NCBI GenBank assembly: GCA_947458745.1
Contig: CANGYQ010000025.1
Span: 1-44,502 of the forward strand
Direction of reading: 5' to 3'
Length of the DNA stretch: 44,502 bases
From: Bryobacteraceae bacterium
GTDB lineage: Bacteria; Acidobacteriota; Terriglobia; Bryobacterales; Bryobacteraceae
In this document: one piece after another, positions 25,053 through 32,923 of the stretch
How positions within the stretch are numbered: the first letter of the stretch is position 1
Layout of the letters: each line of letters starts with the position of its first letter
Notes under the pieces: generated by a model
Databases searched by the model: none
Seen by the model: the letters and a program-made list of their open reading frames with translations, nothing else
What the model was told of the DNA's origin: nothing
Position numbers and translations under genes: made by a program

Positions 25053-25486
25053 CCCAACTGATACGGCACGACTTGCCTGCTCGCGAAATGCCGGTCGTTT
25101 CACCACTCCTCGAAGCGACCGTGCTGCCAACCGTGGAAGTCCAGCGAGCAATGCAGCCCTCTGTACAGCCAGACAGCAATACATCACCTGTACAGCTAAC
25201 TGATGTACCGCCACTGGAGCATCGAACAGCTGCTGCCACGGCTCCGTATCCCGCTGTACAGTTGTCACCTGTACAGCGGGTGGAAATACCCCTGGGCCCC
25301 GGCACAAAGCTAGTTCCGCGCTCCGGTCCGCGGCGCGGAGATCCCACTCAAAGCGCCACCTACCGCTTACCTTTACCCCTTTATAACCAACTGGTTGACG
25401 TCGCTCACCATTACCGGATCGCAATGACCGATATTGTCGTTGAAGCTCTAGAGCAGCACCTTAAGAATTTCCCACTCCCCCGGTAG
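25025..25486 (+). CDS. Ribbon-helix-helix protein, putative centromere-binding partner of ParA
   Basis: A 153-residue protein whose last 40 residues (SATYRLPLPLYNQLVDVAHH, then YRIAMTDIVVEALEQHLKNF) fit the ribbon-helix-helix fold of Arc/MetJ/ParG/Omega. The N-terminal 110 residues are rich in Pro, Gln, Ser and Val and look unstructured. GGAGG at 25013-25017 sets ATG 25025, 28 bp inside the end of parA. A small RHH protein just after a small ParA is the classical arrangement of a type Ib partition system, where it binds the centromere and represses its own operon. Remarkably, four CTGTACAG sites lie in its N-terminal coding part, all in the same codon phase, each encoding x-Val-Gln. The DNA-binding specificity is inferred, not shown. 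Confidence 0.8.
   Translation: MSKSSRPSLTQLIRHDLPAREMPVVSPLLEATVLPTVEVQRAMQPSVQPDSNTSPVQLTDVPPLEHRTAAATAPYPAVQLSPVQRVEIPLGPGTKLVPRSGPRRGDPTQSATYRLPLPLYNQLVDVAHHYRIAMTDIVVEALEQHLKNFPLPR
25161..25276. promoter_or_regulatory. CTGTACAG sites inside the RHH partner gene
   Basis: Four perfect CTGTACAG palindromes at 25161-25168, 25188-25195, 25254-25261 and 25269-25276. All four begin at the second base of a codon and so all encode x-Val-Gln (SVQ, PVQ, AVQ, PVQ). They are good candidates for part of the plasmid's partition site. Confidence 0.65.
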
Positions 25487-25509
25487 CCGTGGGCCATGGT
25501 GGTCGGCCT

Positions 25510-27024
25510 TTAGAACATCACCAGTTGCTGGTTAGCCTTGAGCCACTGTTCAAAGCCGGGCAGGGAAGTGCCCTCACGGAGAACAGACCGCAACATTCCC
25601 AGCGCCACTTCGCGCTTGGTGGCATCGCTTGAGCGTTGGTAAAAGTCAGGTTGCTCTCGGCGCAGTTTGCGTGTCTGCTCTTTGATGGCATCGGCTAGCC
25701 GCTCCGGAGTCATCCGGTTAACCTTGTCTTCAATCAGGCGTTCGATGTCGAGTTCGTACTTTTCCAGTAGGCGCCAATGGCGTTGCTGGCTATCGAGATC
25801 GGCCTGCTCACGTTGTTGGCGCAGTTGCCGCCGGTGTGACGTCTCAAACTGCTCCGGTACACCCAAGTTGCTCTCGATGGCCCAGATGTAAAAGCCGGCC
25901 GGATTCTGCAGTTTGCCCCGACGGTCATTCTGGATCAGTGAGTCGGCATACTCGATCTGGTCCATGACGGGCTGGGTATCCGCGATATCGAGAGCCAACT
26001 GTCGCGCTTTCCTCTCAGCTACACCGCGATCGATCAGTTCACCGACCCAGTTCGGCAGACTGGCCTGTAGCGCCGCCCGCCCCTCAGATGTCACAAATCC
26101 GGCAAAGCTCGGTAGTGACAGAAGCCGATTTCCCGGAGCCAGAACCAGCTTAAAGTCGCCCCCTTGGCTGGTGTGTACGATCTCCCAGCTGGACAGATAG
26201 CCAATATCCACCAGTTCGTTCAGGGAGGGCTGTAGAACCGATCTAGCTTTAGAAATGTGAGGATACGCCCGGATATGCAGCAACTGGCAAAAATCCTGGT
26301 ACTTCTTCTCTACCGGCTGGCCCTTGCTCGCATAGAACCACACACTGAGATGGCCAAACAGCGCCTTGGCGATGTCGCGGCTAAGCTTCAGATAAGCATT
26401 GAAGTCTAGCGGCAGCATGTAGCCCTGATTCAGGTTGTTCAACTGCCACTGCGAAAGATAAACCTCATAGAACTCCGACCGGATTCCGTCCTTCATCTCC
26501 TCGCCGAAAAGCACCACCCGGTCGAAGACGTGAAACGTATCGCTGGCATACTGCCGGCGGTCGGCCAAAAAGATCGATGACTCCGACATGATGATAGTCG
26601 CCACCATGCGCTTGCACCAATCATTGATCTCGTCGTAGTGAAAACCACCTTTGCGCAGCCGCAGCAACTTGATCAGTTCGGCTCCGGAGAACCGTACTGG
26701 ATTAGCCACTTGGCCCTGCTGATCCCGCTGATCCATGGCTACCTTCATGAAAGCCATGTACTTATCACGATCGGCCGTAGTCGGCAAACCTAAACTCGGC
26801 ACACCCTCGATGACGGCTTTGGCCTGAATCCGCTGCCCGTCAGGCCGCCGAATGATCTGAAATACGGTTCGGGAGATCTCTTTGCTTGGTGTAGATGCGA
26901 AGAAACCGACGGACTGGAGGTTCTTTTCAACTCGGACGAGATCTACGTCCTCACGCTCTACAACAACAGCGGCTAGAGTCTGCTGGTCAGTGTCAGACCC
27001 AGACTTCTGCTGTGTGCTTTTCAT
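25510..27024 (-). CDS. Plasmid replication initiator protein (RPA-like)
   Basis: A 504-residue protein resembling the replication initiator protein A (RPA) family of plasmid Rep proteins. Typical stretches are TTADRDKYMAFMKVAMDQ, FSGAELIKLLRLRKGG then FHYDEINDWCKRMVATII, and a second half with KKYQDFCQLLHIRAYPHISK and ARSVLQPSLNELVDIGYL, which look like two winged-helix DNA-binding domains. The C-terminal third is highly charged and helical (RRQLRQQREQADLDSQQRHW). An iteron array lies immediately upstream of its start (27113-27258), as expected for a Rep that binds its own origin. No clear Shine-Dalgarno precedes ATG 27024. It converges on the partition operon with 23 bp between stops. The family name is by resemblance; the Rep role is firm from position and iterons. 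Confidence 0.85.
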   Translation of the reverse strand: MKSTQQKSGSDTDQQTLAAVVVEREDVDLVRVEKNLQSVGFFASTPSKEISRTVFQIIRRPDGQRIQAKAVIEGVPSLGLPTTADRDKYMAFMKVAMDQRDQQGQVANPVRFSGAELIKLLRLRKGGFHYDEINDWCKRMVATIIMSESSIFLADRRQYASDTFHVFDRVVLFGEEMKDGIRSEFYEVYLSQWQLNNLNQGYMLPLDFNAYLKLSRDIAKALFGHLSVWFYASKGQPVEKKYQDFCQLLHIRAYPHISKARSVLQPSLNELVDIGYLSSWEIVHTSQGGDFKLVLAPGNRLLSLPSFAGFVTSEGRAALQASLPNWVGELIDRGVAERKARQLALDIADTQPVMDQIEYADSLIQNDRRGKLQNPAGFYIWAIESNLGVPEQFETSHRRQLRQQREQADLDSQQRHWRLLEKYELDIERLIEDKVNRMTPERLADAIKEQTRKLRREQPDFYQRSSDATKREVALGMLRSVLREGTSLPGFEQWLKANQQLVMF

Positions 27025-27112
27025 GATGTTGCTTTAGAATAGTCTGAACAGAACTCTAAAAACCTTTGGCGGTTGGCAAATAATAGAAAACACAATAGAT
27101 AAAGCCAACTTT

Positions 27113-27258
27113 GTGCCACGCAACTACACTCTTTTGGCTACGGAACTACACCCTGGCTTCCACGATTCTTCACCATTTTTCCTTTGAACTACACTATTTT
27201 GCCGCGTAGCTACACTATTCTGCCAGGCAGCTACACTTTTCTTCCACGGAGCTACACT
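27113..27258 (+). repeat. Iteron cluster 1, seven units at 21-22 bp
   Basis: Cores CTACACT (or one- to two-base variants) start at 27124, 27146 (CTACACC), 27168 (CTTCACC), 27189, 27210, 27231 and 27252. Spacings are 22, 22, 21, 21, 21 and 21 bp, two helical turns, so all copies face the same side of the DNA. The fuller consensus is close to CCACGNAGCTACACT. Rep binding sites. Confidence 0.88.
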
Positions 27259-27495
27259 AGGTCGTCAGCCGCCAGGGTTGTTATGAATGCCGGAATTCGT
27301 TCCAGTTTAGGCCTATGCGAAACGCAATGGCGCTGCCTAAGCAATTTATTATCAATCATATAAAGCAGTTCTGGCCCAGGGACCATTAGCAGGGAAGAAA
27401 CAACTTCAGGAAGCGAATGATCCGGGCTCCCCCACGAATGGCGAGCATGTGGTTGGAGGTGCAGAAAGCAAAGCTAACATTGATCTGGAAAAGAG

Positions 27496-27518
27496 CTGTA
27501 CAGCATACAGCTGTACAG
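27496..27518. promoter_or_regulatory. CTGTACAG pair beside the origin
   Basis: Two perfect copies at 27496-27503 and 27511-27518, 15 bp apart, between the two iteron clusters. They match the sites around the partition genes 2-3 kb away. Confidence 0.65.
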
Positions 27519-27610
27519 CAAAGCAGGGTATTTAGTACAGTCCTCGTGCGGCGTCACCGCCTGTAGATCCTGGTTCAGTGGCCGAATAACCGAGAAAAGG
27601 AGCTGAGAGT

Positions 27611-27700
27611 TCCACGGAGCTACACTCTGTTTCCACGCAACTACACTCCGGACAATTGTCCGAGAATGGTCTCGCTTCTTCCACACAACTACACCCGCCA
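27611..27700 (+). repeat. Iteron cluster 2, three units
   Basis: CTACACT cores start at 27620, 27641 (21 bp apart) and 27689 (CTACACC, 48 bp further), each preceded by CCACGGAG, CCACGCAA or CCACACAA as in cluster 1. A palindrome sits between the second and third unit. Both clusters have the same orientation. Confidence 0.82.
27649..27662. promoter_or_regulatory. 14-bp perfect palindrome within iteron cluster 2
   Basis: CGGACAATTGTCCG is a perfect inverted repeat lying in the 48-bp gap between two iterons. It may be a binding site for a dimeric protein at the origin. Confidence 0.55.
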
Positions 27701-27753
27701 GGATCAGAACGATGAGCTCCACACCATTGAGGTACGGGGCAGGGAACTCCGGA

Positions 27754-29223
27754 TCAGCTACATGCTGTTAATTGCTTAGCGGCCACTGAGGGCGTAGCGG
27801 ACGCTTGTTCTGAGGTGGGAGCCGCCCAGTCATAGCGCCAACTAGAGGCTATCTCCTGGGCGATCACTTCCAACGGAACCTGGCTTCTACTGGTGCATGG
27901 GCCTTCAATCAGCAGCGCTTCAGCATTGGCTAGCTCAACCCGGAATGTCCAACCGATCGTGGCATGAGTGATCGTGTCCACCCGGCCGTCCTGCAAGCGA
28001 AGCCACGAAACGCGCACCCACCCGGCAGATTGTCCACAGCGCACGACCGCAGACCACCATTCGTCCTCAGACGTTGCCGCCCGAAACTCCGCCGCGCAGC
28101 GGCTCAGGTGTAGTCGGCTGGCGAACACATGCCGCAGGACGTCCCCGAAGATGAACTCGCTCACGGTATGAAACTCGACATAACGGAGCCGCGAAACCAG
28201 CAGCGAAGCGGCCACCAGAAACGCACCCAGTAGCCAAGGGCCATAGCCATCGGAGTGAGGCGCACTCAGCAGTACGGCCGTTCCGGCCGCAGCCGCGGAA
28301 AATAGATAGAGCGTGATCACCGCCCCACGCGTGGTCAAGCCCCGATCCAGCAATCGGTGATGGATATGGAAGCGGTCCGCGCCGAAGATCGGTTGCCCAG
28401 ACAGAAATCGCCGGATGACAGAGAGCAGCAGATCCAGCAATGGCACCGATAGCGACACCAGTGGAACCGCAATGCTCAGCAACGTCGCCATTTTGTGGGT
28501 CCAGATCATTCCGAAACAGCCCAGCAGGTAGCCGATCAGTAGCGCCCCCGAATCACCCAGGAACACCGTTGCCGGATTGAAGTTGTAGACCAGAAAACCC
28601 GCCAGCGCCGCCGCCAGCGGAAGGGTGGTCATCGCCAACGAGTAGTTGCCATAAAGCAGCGCTACCCCAAACAAGGTCAGGGTGGAGAATAGACCCATCC
28701 CCGCACACAGACCGTCCAAACCATCAATCAGGTTCAGCGCATTGGTGGTCAATAACAGCCAGAAGACCGTAATGGGAAGTGCAGCCCACATGGGGAGACT
28801 ATAGTTGCCGATCGTCTCCACCCGTAGCCCTGCGGAAAACGTCACCAAGGCAGCCAAGACCTGCCCCGCCAGCTTCATTTCCGCCTTCACACTGAAAAGA
28901 TCATCCACCAAGCCGACACAGAAAATGATCAGAGCGCCCGGCAACAGCTTCCAGGCCATTGAATCCGGGTCGGGCGGCCCTTGGGTGACACTCAGCAACG
29001 AAAGGCCGTAGGCGATAGCGATGGGGATTCCGCCGGCTCTCGGGACGGGACGTGCGTGTACCTTCCGGCCCGAAGGGTAATCCAAAATATTAAACACTTT
29101 GAATATGTCCCGGAACAGTGGAGTCATTACCAGGGCGATGAAGAATGTCTGGCCACCTAACCATAGAAGATCCAGCAGGCGCGCATGGCCCAGGTTCACG
29201 TGCATATTCGGTCCAAACATCAT
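27754..29223 (-). CDS. wecA: Undecaprenyl-phosphate sugar-1-phosphate transferase (WecA-like) with C-terminal extension
   Basis: A 489-residue integral membrane enzyme of the MraY/WecA family that would start the repeat unit by moving a HexNAc-1-phosphate (probably GlcNAc) onto undecaprenyl phosphate. The motifs are in the family order: GRKVHARPVPRAGGIPI (about 52-68), VGLVDDLFS with Asp107-Asp108, NALNLIDGLDG (161-171), FLGDSGALLIGY (221-232) and the HIHHRLLD histidine motif (286-293). About ten membrane segments fill residues 15-345. Residues from about 350 to 489 form a soluble extension rich in Trp and Arg (FRAATSEDEWWSAVVRCGQ), absent from E. coli WecA and resembling extensions seen in some EPS-cluster relatives; its role is unknown. 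The gene stands alone, next to the origin and divergent from the third beta-helix gene. Confidence 0.88.
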   Translation of the reverse strand: MMFGPNMHVNLGHARLLDLLWLGGQTFFIALVMTPLFRDIFKVFNILDYPSGRKVHARPVPRAGGIPIAIAYGLSLLSVTQGPPDPDSMAWKLLPGALIIFCVGLVDDLFSVKAEMKLAGQVLAALVTFSAGLRVETIGNYSLPMWAALPITVFWLLLTTNALNLIDGLDGLCAGMGLFSTLTLFGVALLYGNYSLAMTTLPLAAALAGFLVYNFNPATVFLGDSGALLIGYLLGCFGMIWTHKMATLLSIAVPLVSLSVPLLDLLLSVIRRFLSGQPIFGADRFHIHHRLLDRGLTTRGAVITLYLFSAAAAGTAVLLSAPHSDGYGPWLLGAFLVAASLLVSRLRYVEFHTVSEFIFGDVLRHVFASRLHLSRCAAEFRAATSEDEWWSAVVRCGQSAGWVRVSWLRLQDGRVDTITHATIGWTFRVELANAEALLIEGPCTSRSQVPLEVIAQEIASSWRYDWAAPTSEQASATPSVAAKQLTACS

Positions 29224-29751
29224 TCCAGCAATGACTTAGGAGATATCCAGAAGCCAGAAGGGCAGTCTGTTCTACCCCCCATCCCTCTTCTGGTGTATCG
29301 GCAGGATCAGGGTAATGATGATCTCGGGATTTGTTCCTTCCCTATGCGGTGAACGAGTATTCTCCGTACGCTATTGGGGTAATGGCGCTAGGGTATTTTG
29401 CGTAGGCCTTCATCGATTGGCTATGCTACGGGGCAATCAGAGGTATGCCCAGCCCCGAGCAGGAACCCAAAATAATCCTGTCGGTGGACATCGATCTGGG
29501 GAAACCCTAAACGAAATTCTTCCTCACGGTAACCAAGTGCCACTCCATTTTTGGAGACTCCGTTGAAACCGTTGAGACATTTTACGTTTGCTCTACATCA
29601 GCTTTACACCAGTCTTCTCCCTTGGGCAAAATCTGACGCTGCAACAGCTGGATACGTTTGAGGGATCCAGCGACACCAAGCAGGTACGTCTGGTGTAAGG
29701 CAATTGGATATTTCGGCTCGTTCTTGGGTGAGGAGGGAACCCAACACTCAT
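29224..29751. other. Divergent intergenic region between wecA and beta-helix paralogue 3
   Basis: About 528 bp with no convincing gene. A short open frame at 29315-29566 has no ribosome site and a composition unlike a protein. It must hold the promoters for both flanking genes; I cannot point to a clear -35/-10 pair. AGGAGGG at 29731-29737 serves the gene at 29752. Confidence 0.4.
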
Positions 29752-32700
29752 ATGAAGCAGTTCACGCGAAAGCCGGCTGTGCTGGATAAAGCTGTTTGGG
29801 CACTGCTTGCCTGTAGCGTGTCTTGGGCGCAACCTCTCATCACTGTTCAACCAGTCGTGGACGGCATTACGCCCACCTCGGCGAGAGTGACCTGGATTAC
29901 CAACGTAGCCTCCAGTACAAGAATCCGGTATGGGCTAACCACCGCCTACGGTGGTCTGACAAATGGCCAACCCGCGGCCACAGTCGACCATTCTTGGTAT
30001 CTCTCTGGACTCAAACCCAACACTACCTATAACTTTCAGGTATGCTCGTCTGTCGGAACGGCGGAGACGTGTAGCTCCAATCAAGTCTTAACCACCGCCG
30101 CCCGTCCTTCTGGCGGATCGGGTCCAGACGTCCCCATACTGCCGCGGGAGGTTCCCACCGCCCCACCCCCTGGCGCCTATGGGCCACCATTTTTTGTCAA
30201 TGAACAGTGCTCCAACCTACCGACGATCTTGACGTCACTGGCCAACCTGACCGGTTCCCTGCACTATGTGGTCCAGATCCCCGCCGGCACCACGTGCTTG
30301 GGGCAGTTTGTATTTCCGCGGCGTCCGAATCATACGGGTTGGGTGATCGTCAGAACCTCCAGTCCAGATTCATCCTTCGCCGTCGAGAACGAACGCATCG
30401 ACGAAGGTGACACGCCTGCCTTGGCCAAATTCGTCACTGATGCGCTGCCCGCGCTGTGGTACCGACTTGCTGCATTCCCCCCTACCTGCAATGTGGGTAC
30501 ATATGCCTGGGCCTCTGATGCGATCGGTTTTGGTGTTTACGAATGCATCAACCGGGCCACCTCAGGGTCCCGGCCAATCATGTATGCCAGCCCCGACAAG
30601 GACCGGATCGTTTTGTCAGTCCCGGGGCATGGTTTCCAGACGGGCGATCTGGTTCGAGTGGCTGGATCGAGAGCGACACGGATTAACGGTACTTTTCGAA
30701 TCACTGTTGTGACGCCGGACAGCATCCGGTTGGACAACTCCTCTTTCGCTGGTGTGCTTGAGGGCAATTGGGGCGGTACGGCCACCCGGTTTGACATCTG
30801 GAGGCAGCTTCCATTTAGGGAAAGTGCTGGGCCGCCATCATCAACTCCTCCATCAGTGCTGGTGCCTCAGCCGATTTCGTATGCCAGTCCCGACAAAGAC
30901 AGGATCGTTCTGCTGGTTCCGGAGCATGGTTTCAGCACGGGCGATCAGGTTCGCGTGGCTGGATCGAGAGCTACAAGGATTAACGGTACCTGGATCATTA
31001 CAGTTTTGACGCCGGACACCATCCTGCTGAACAATTCCACTTTTGCGGGTATACTCGCCGGTAGCTGGGGCGGAACGGTAACGCAGATCTCAACAAGTAC
31101 GGTGCAATCTACACCATCCTGTACCCCGAATGAGTGGCTGTATCGCAGCGACATCACGCCCAATACGCGAGCGATTTTCTGGTGCACTTCGCCGGGTGTG
31201 TGGACACCGATGCGCCCCATCAATGTTGGCGAAATAGCCCAACACGCCCCCATTCAGCTGGCGGCCAGCGCGAGCCGTTATCACTTTGTGGGGTTGGAAG
31301 TGACTCATGTACCCGCGCCCAACCCTCCACCGGCGGCCTGGAGCAACCCTCCTTACACTCAGCATCAGTATGGCGCGCTGATCCTGCTCCAGAACACCAA
31401 TACCAATATCATCATCGACCGCTGCAACATTCACGGGTTGGATTATCCATCGCGCCTGTCCTATGGAATCTTGATGAATGGAGCAGACATCGCCCTGCTT
31501 GGATCCCGGGTGACGCGCGTGAATCGCTGGACAGAAGCGAACGTCTCTGGTGTGTCGCAGGAAGCATACGCTATCCTCGTCCCGCAGGGACCTGGGCCAG
31601 GGCGGATTGAAAACAACTTCATTGAAGCCATCGGCATTACCGTTTTCTTTCCCAACAGCAGCGGCCCACCGCCCGCCCACTACACAATCCGGAAGAACCA
31701 CTTTTCTCATCCAGACAAGTACCTGTACGGATCACCGCTGAATACCTCCGGCAAGAACTACATGAATCGGAACATCTTGGAGTTGAAGTCCGGTAAGTTC
31801 TTCTTGATTGAAGGCAACATTTTTGATGGCAATTGGGTGGATGTAGTCCAGGGGGCGCAAATTCTGCTAACTCCAAGAAGCAGCGTGGTAGCGGCCACAA
31901 CGGTGAGTTCTGTTTCGGGCAACACCGTTACGTTCACCGGCACCAACTCGTACCAGCCCGGAATGCTGCTGAAGTTTGTCAATACCAGCGGCCAGCCTTT
32001 CATCGCCGAGGTGGCCTCCGTTCCAACCAGCACATCCGTCACCCTTCGCAATCCGCCGGCGGGTCTCCAGGCGGGGGCTCGAGGAACAATGGTTTCTTCG
32101 ATAATCCACATTTCCGACATCAACATCCGGAACAATATTTTCCGCAACGCCCCCAATGTCCTGTGGATGACCGGTCACGACAACCAAAACTTCGTGCCGA
32201 CGACGCTCACCACCAGCCGGATCTCCTTCACCAACAACTTGATCTACGGCATCAATGCATTGAGCGCCGCTGAAGGAGGGCGCAATTCACCCTTGGGTAT
32301 TAGCGAACAGGGGCGCTCCGGAATCCTCGTGTTCGCGGCGCTTGGCGTCGAAGATCTCATTGTCCGGAACAATACCCTCGGCGATATCAAAGGGAATAGT
32401 CCAACGTTTTTGTCCAACGACAGTAATCTGAACGGCACAAACGGTGGTCTGGACGTGAGAGACAACATTTTTGTGGCGGAGAGCTCAGCCACCGGGCCCA
32501 TTTCGAACAGCATCAGTGGGAACCCTCGAGGCAGGATTGCGCTTGACCAGCAGTGGACAGAGTTCCCAACACCCGCGTGGACCTTTCAGAACAATGTGTT
32601 TTGCTGTGCCGCCCCGGCTAGCACCATCACCAACGCCCCTCCGGCAAACATCTGGATGACATCTGTATCCGAGGCGGGATTCGCCAATGCGTACGCTGCT

Positions 32701-32853
32701 GATTTCAGCCTGACCCCCAGCAGCAGCATCAGGGCTGGCGCGGTTTGCGTCACCTTGCCGACAGTCACTTGTTCCAGCGATGGAAAAGCCATTGGTGTCG
32801 ATATGGGGGCTTTGAACGCTGCGACGGCGAAGACTCTTTCCGGTCTGAGATGA
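29752..32853 (+). CDS. Secreted FN3 plus parallel beta-helix protein, paralogue 3
   Basis: A 1033-residue secreted protein. ATG 29752 begins a signal peptide with hydrophobic core AVWALLACSVSWAQ; AGGAGGG lies 14 bp upstream, a slightly long spacing. The FN3-like domain (TSARVTWITNVASSTRIRYG, LKPNTTYNFQVCSS), the family block CSNLPTILTSLANLTG ... IPAGTTCLGQFVFPRRPNHTG and the two-cysteine segment match the other two paralogues. It carries two tandem GHGF-type modules (about residues 278-348 and 377-446). The beta-helix coils (IIDRCNIHGLDYPSR, ENNFIEAIGITVFFP, KNHFSHPDKYLYGSP, EGNIFDGNW) are closest to paralogue 1. It is followed 70 bp later by an AsnB-type gene in the same direction. Function inferred from fold only: lyase, epimerase or polysaccharide-binding protein. 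Confidence 0.8.
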   Translation: MKQFTRKPAVLDKAVWALLACSVSWAQPLITVQPVVDGITPTSARVTWITNVASSTRIRYGLTTAYGGLTNGQPAATVDHSWYLSGLKPNTTYNFQVCSSVGTAETCSSNQVLTTAARPSGGSGPDVPILPREVPTAPPPGAYGPPFFVNEQCSNLPTILTSLANLTGSLHYVVQIPAGTTCLGQFVFPRRPNHTGWVIVRTSSPDSSFAVENERIDEGDTPALAKFVTDALPALWYRLAAFPPTCNVGTYAWASDAIGFGVYECINRATSGSRPIMYASPDKDRIVLSVPGHGFQTGDLVRVAGSRATRINGTFRITVVTPDSIRLDNSSFAGVLEGNWGGTATRFDIWRQLPFRESAGPPSSTPPSVLVPQPISYASPDKDRIVLLVPEHGFSTGDQVRVAGSRATRINGTWIITVLTPDTILLNNSTFAGILAGSWGGTVTQISTSTVQSTPSCTPNEWLYRSDITPNTRAIFWCTSPGVWTPMRPINVGEIAQHAPIQLAASASRYHFVGLEVTHVPAPNPPPAAWSNPPYTQHQYGALILLQNTNTNIIIDRCNIHGLDYPSRLSYGILMNGADIALLGSRVTRVNRWTEANVSGVSQEAYAILVPQGPGPGRIENNFIEAIGITVFFPNSSGPPPAHYTIRKNHFSHPDKYLYGSPLNTSGKNYMNRNILELKSGKFFLIEGNIFDGNWVDVVQGAQILLTPRSSVVAATTVSSVSGNTVTFTGTNSYQPGMLLKFVNTSGQPFIAEVASVPTSTSVTLRNPPAGLQAGARGTMVSSIIHISDINIRNNIFRNAPNVLWMTGHDNQNFVPTTLTTSRISFTNNLIYGINALSAAEGGRNSPLGISEQGRSGILVFAALGVEDLIVRNNTLGDIKGNSPTFLSNDSNLNGTNGGLDVRDNIFVAESSATGPISNSISGNPRGRIALDQQWTEFPTPAWTFQNNVFCCAAPASTITNAPPANIWMTSVSEAGFANAYAADFSLTPSSSIRAGAVCVTLPTVTCSSDGKAIGVDMGALNAATAKTLSGLR
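30583..31089 (+). repeat. Tandem duplicated module in beta-helix paralogue 3
   Basis: Two copies starting at 30583 and 30880 (period 297 bp, 99 codons) encode YASPDKDRIVL.VP.HGF then TGD.VRVAGSRATRING. The near identity of the protein and DNA suggests a recent duplication. The linkers between copies differ. Confidence 0.85.
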
Positions 32854-32923
32854 GCGGCTAAAATAGAAGCAGGTGGGCCCGGTACAGAAGCCCTGGCCAC
32901 CGGATCGGCATCTCCCCAATTCA

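Larger units (their letters stand above)
27025..27720. other. Origin of replication region (iterons, AT-rich stretches, palindromes)
   Basis: This roughly 700-bp region has no credible gene and carries all the hallmarks of an iteron plasmid origin. Next to the rep start is an AT-rich stretch (27078-27104), then seven iterons (27113-27258), a second AT-rich stretch (27342-27366), two CTGTACAG sites (27496-27518), and three more iterons around a palindrome (27611-27700). The first AT-rich stretch, beside the iterons, is the best candidate for the melting site. Confidence 0.8.

Noticed and set aside
27474..27722. Minus-strand open frame of 82 codons in the origin
   Set aside because: It runs through iterons and CTGTACAG sites, has no ribosome site and no recognisable protein pattern.
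29315..29566. Short plus-strand frame between wecA and paralogue 3
   Set aside because: No ribosome site, and composition unlike the neighbouring genes.
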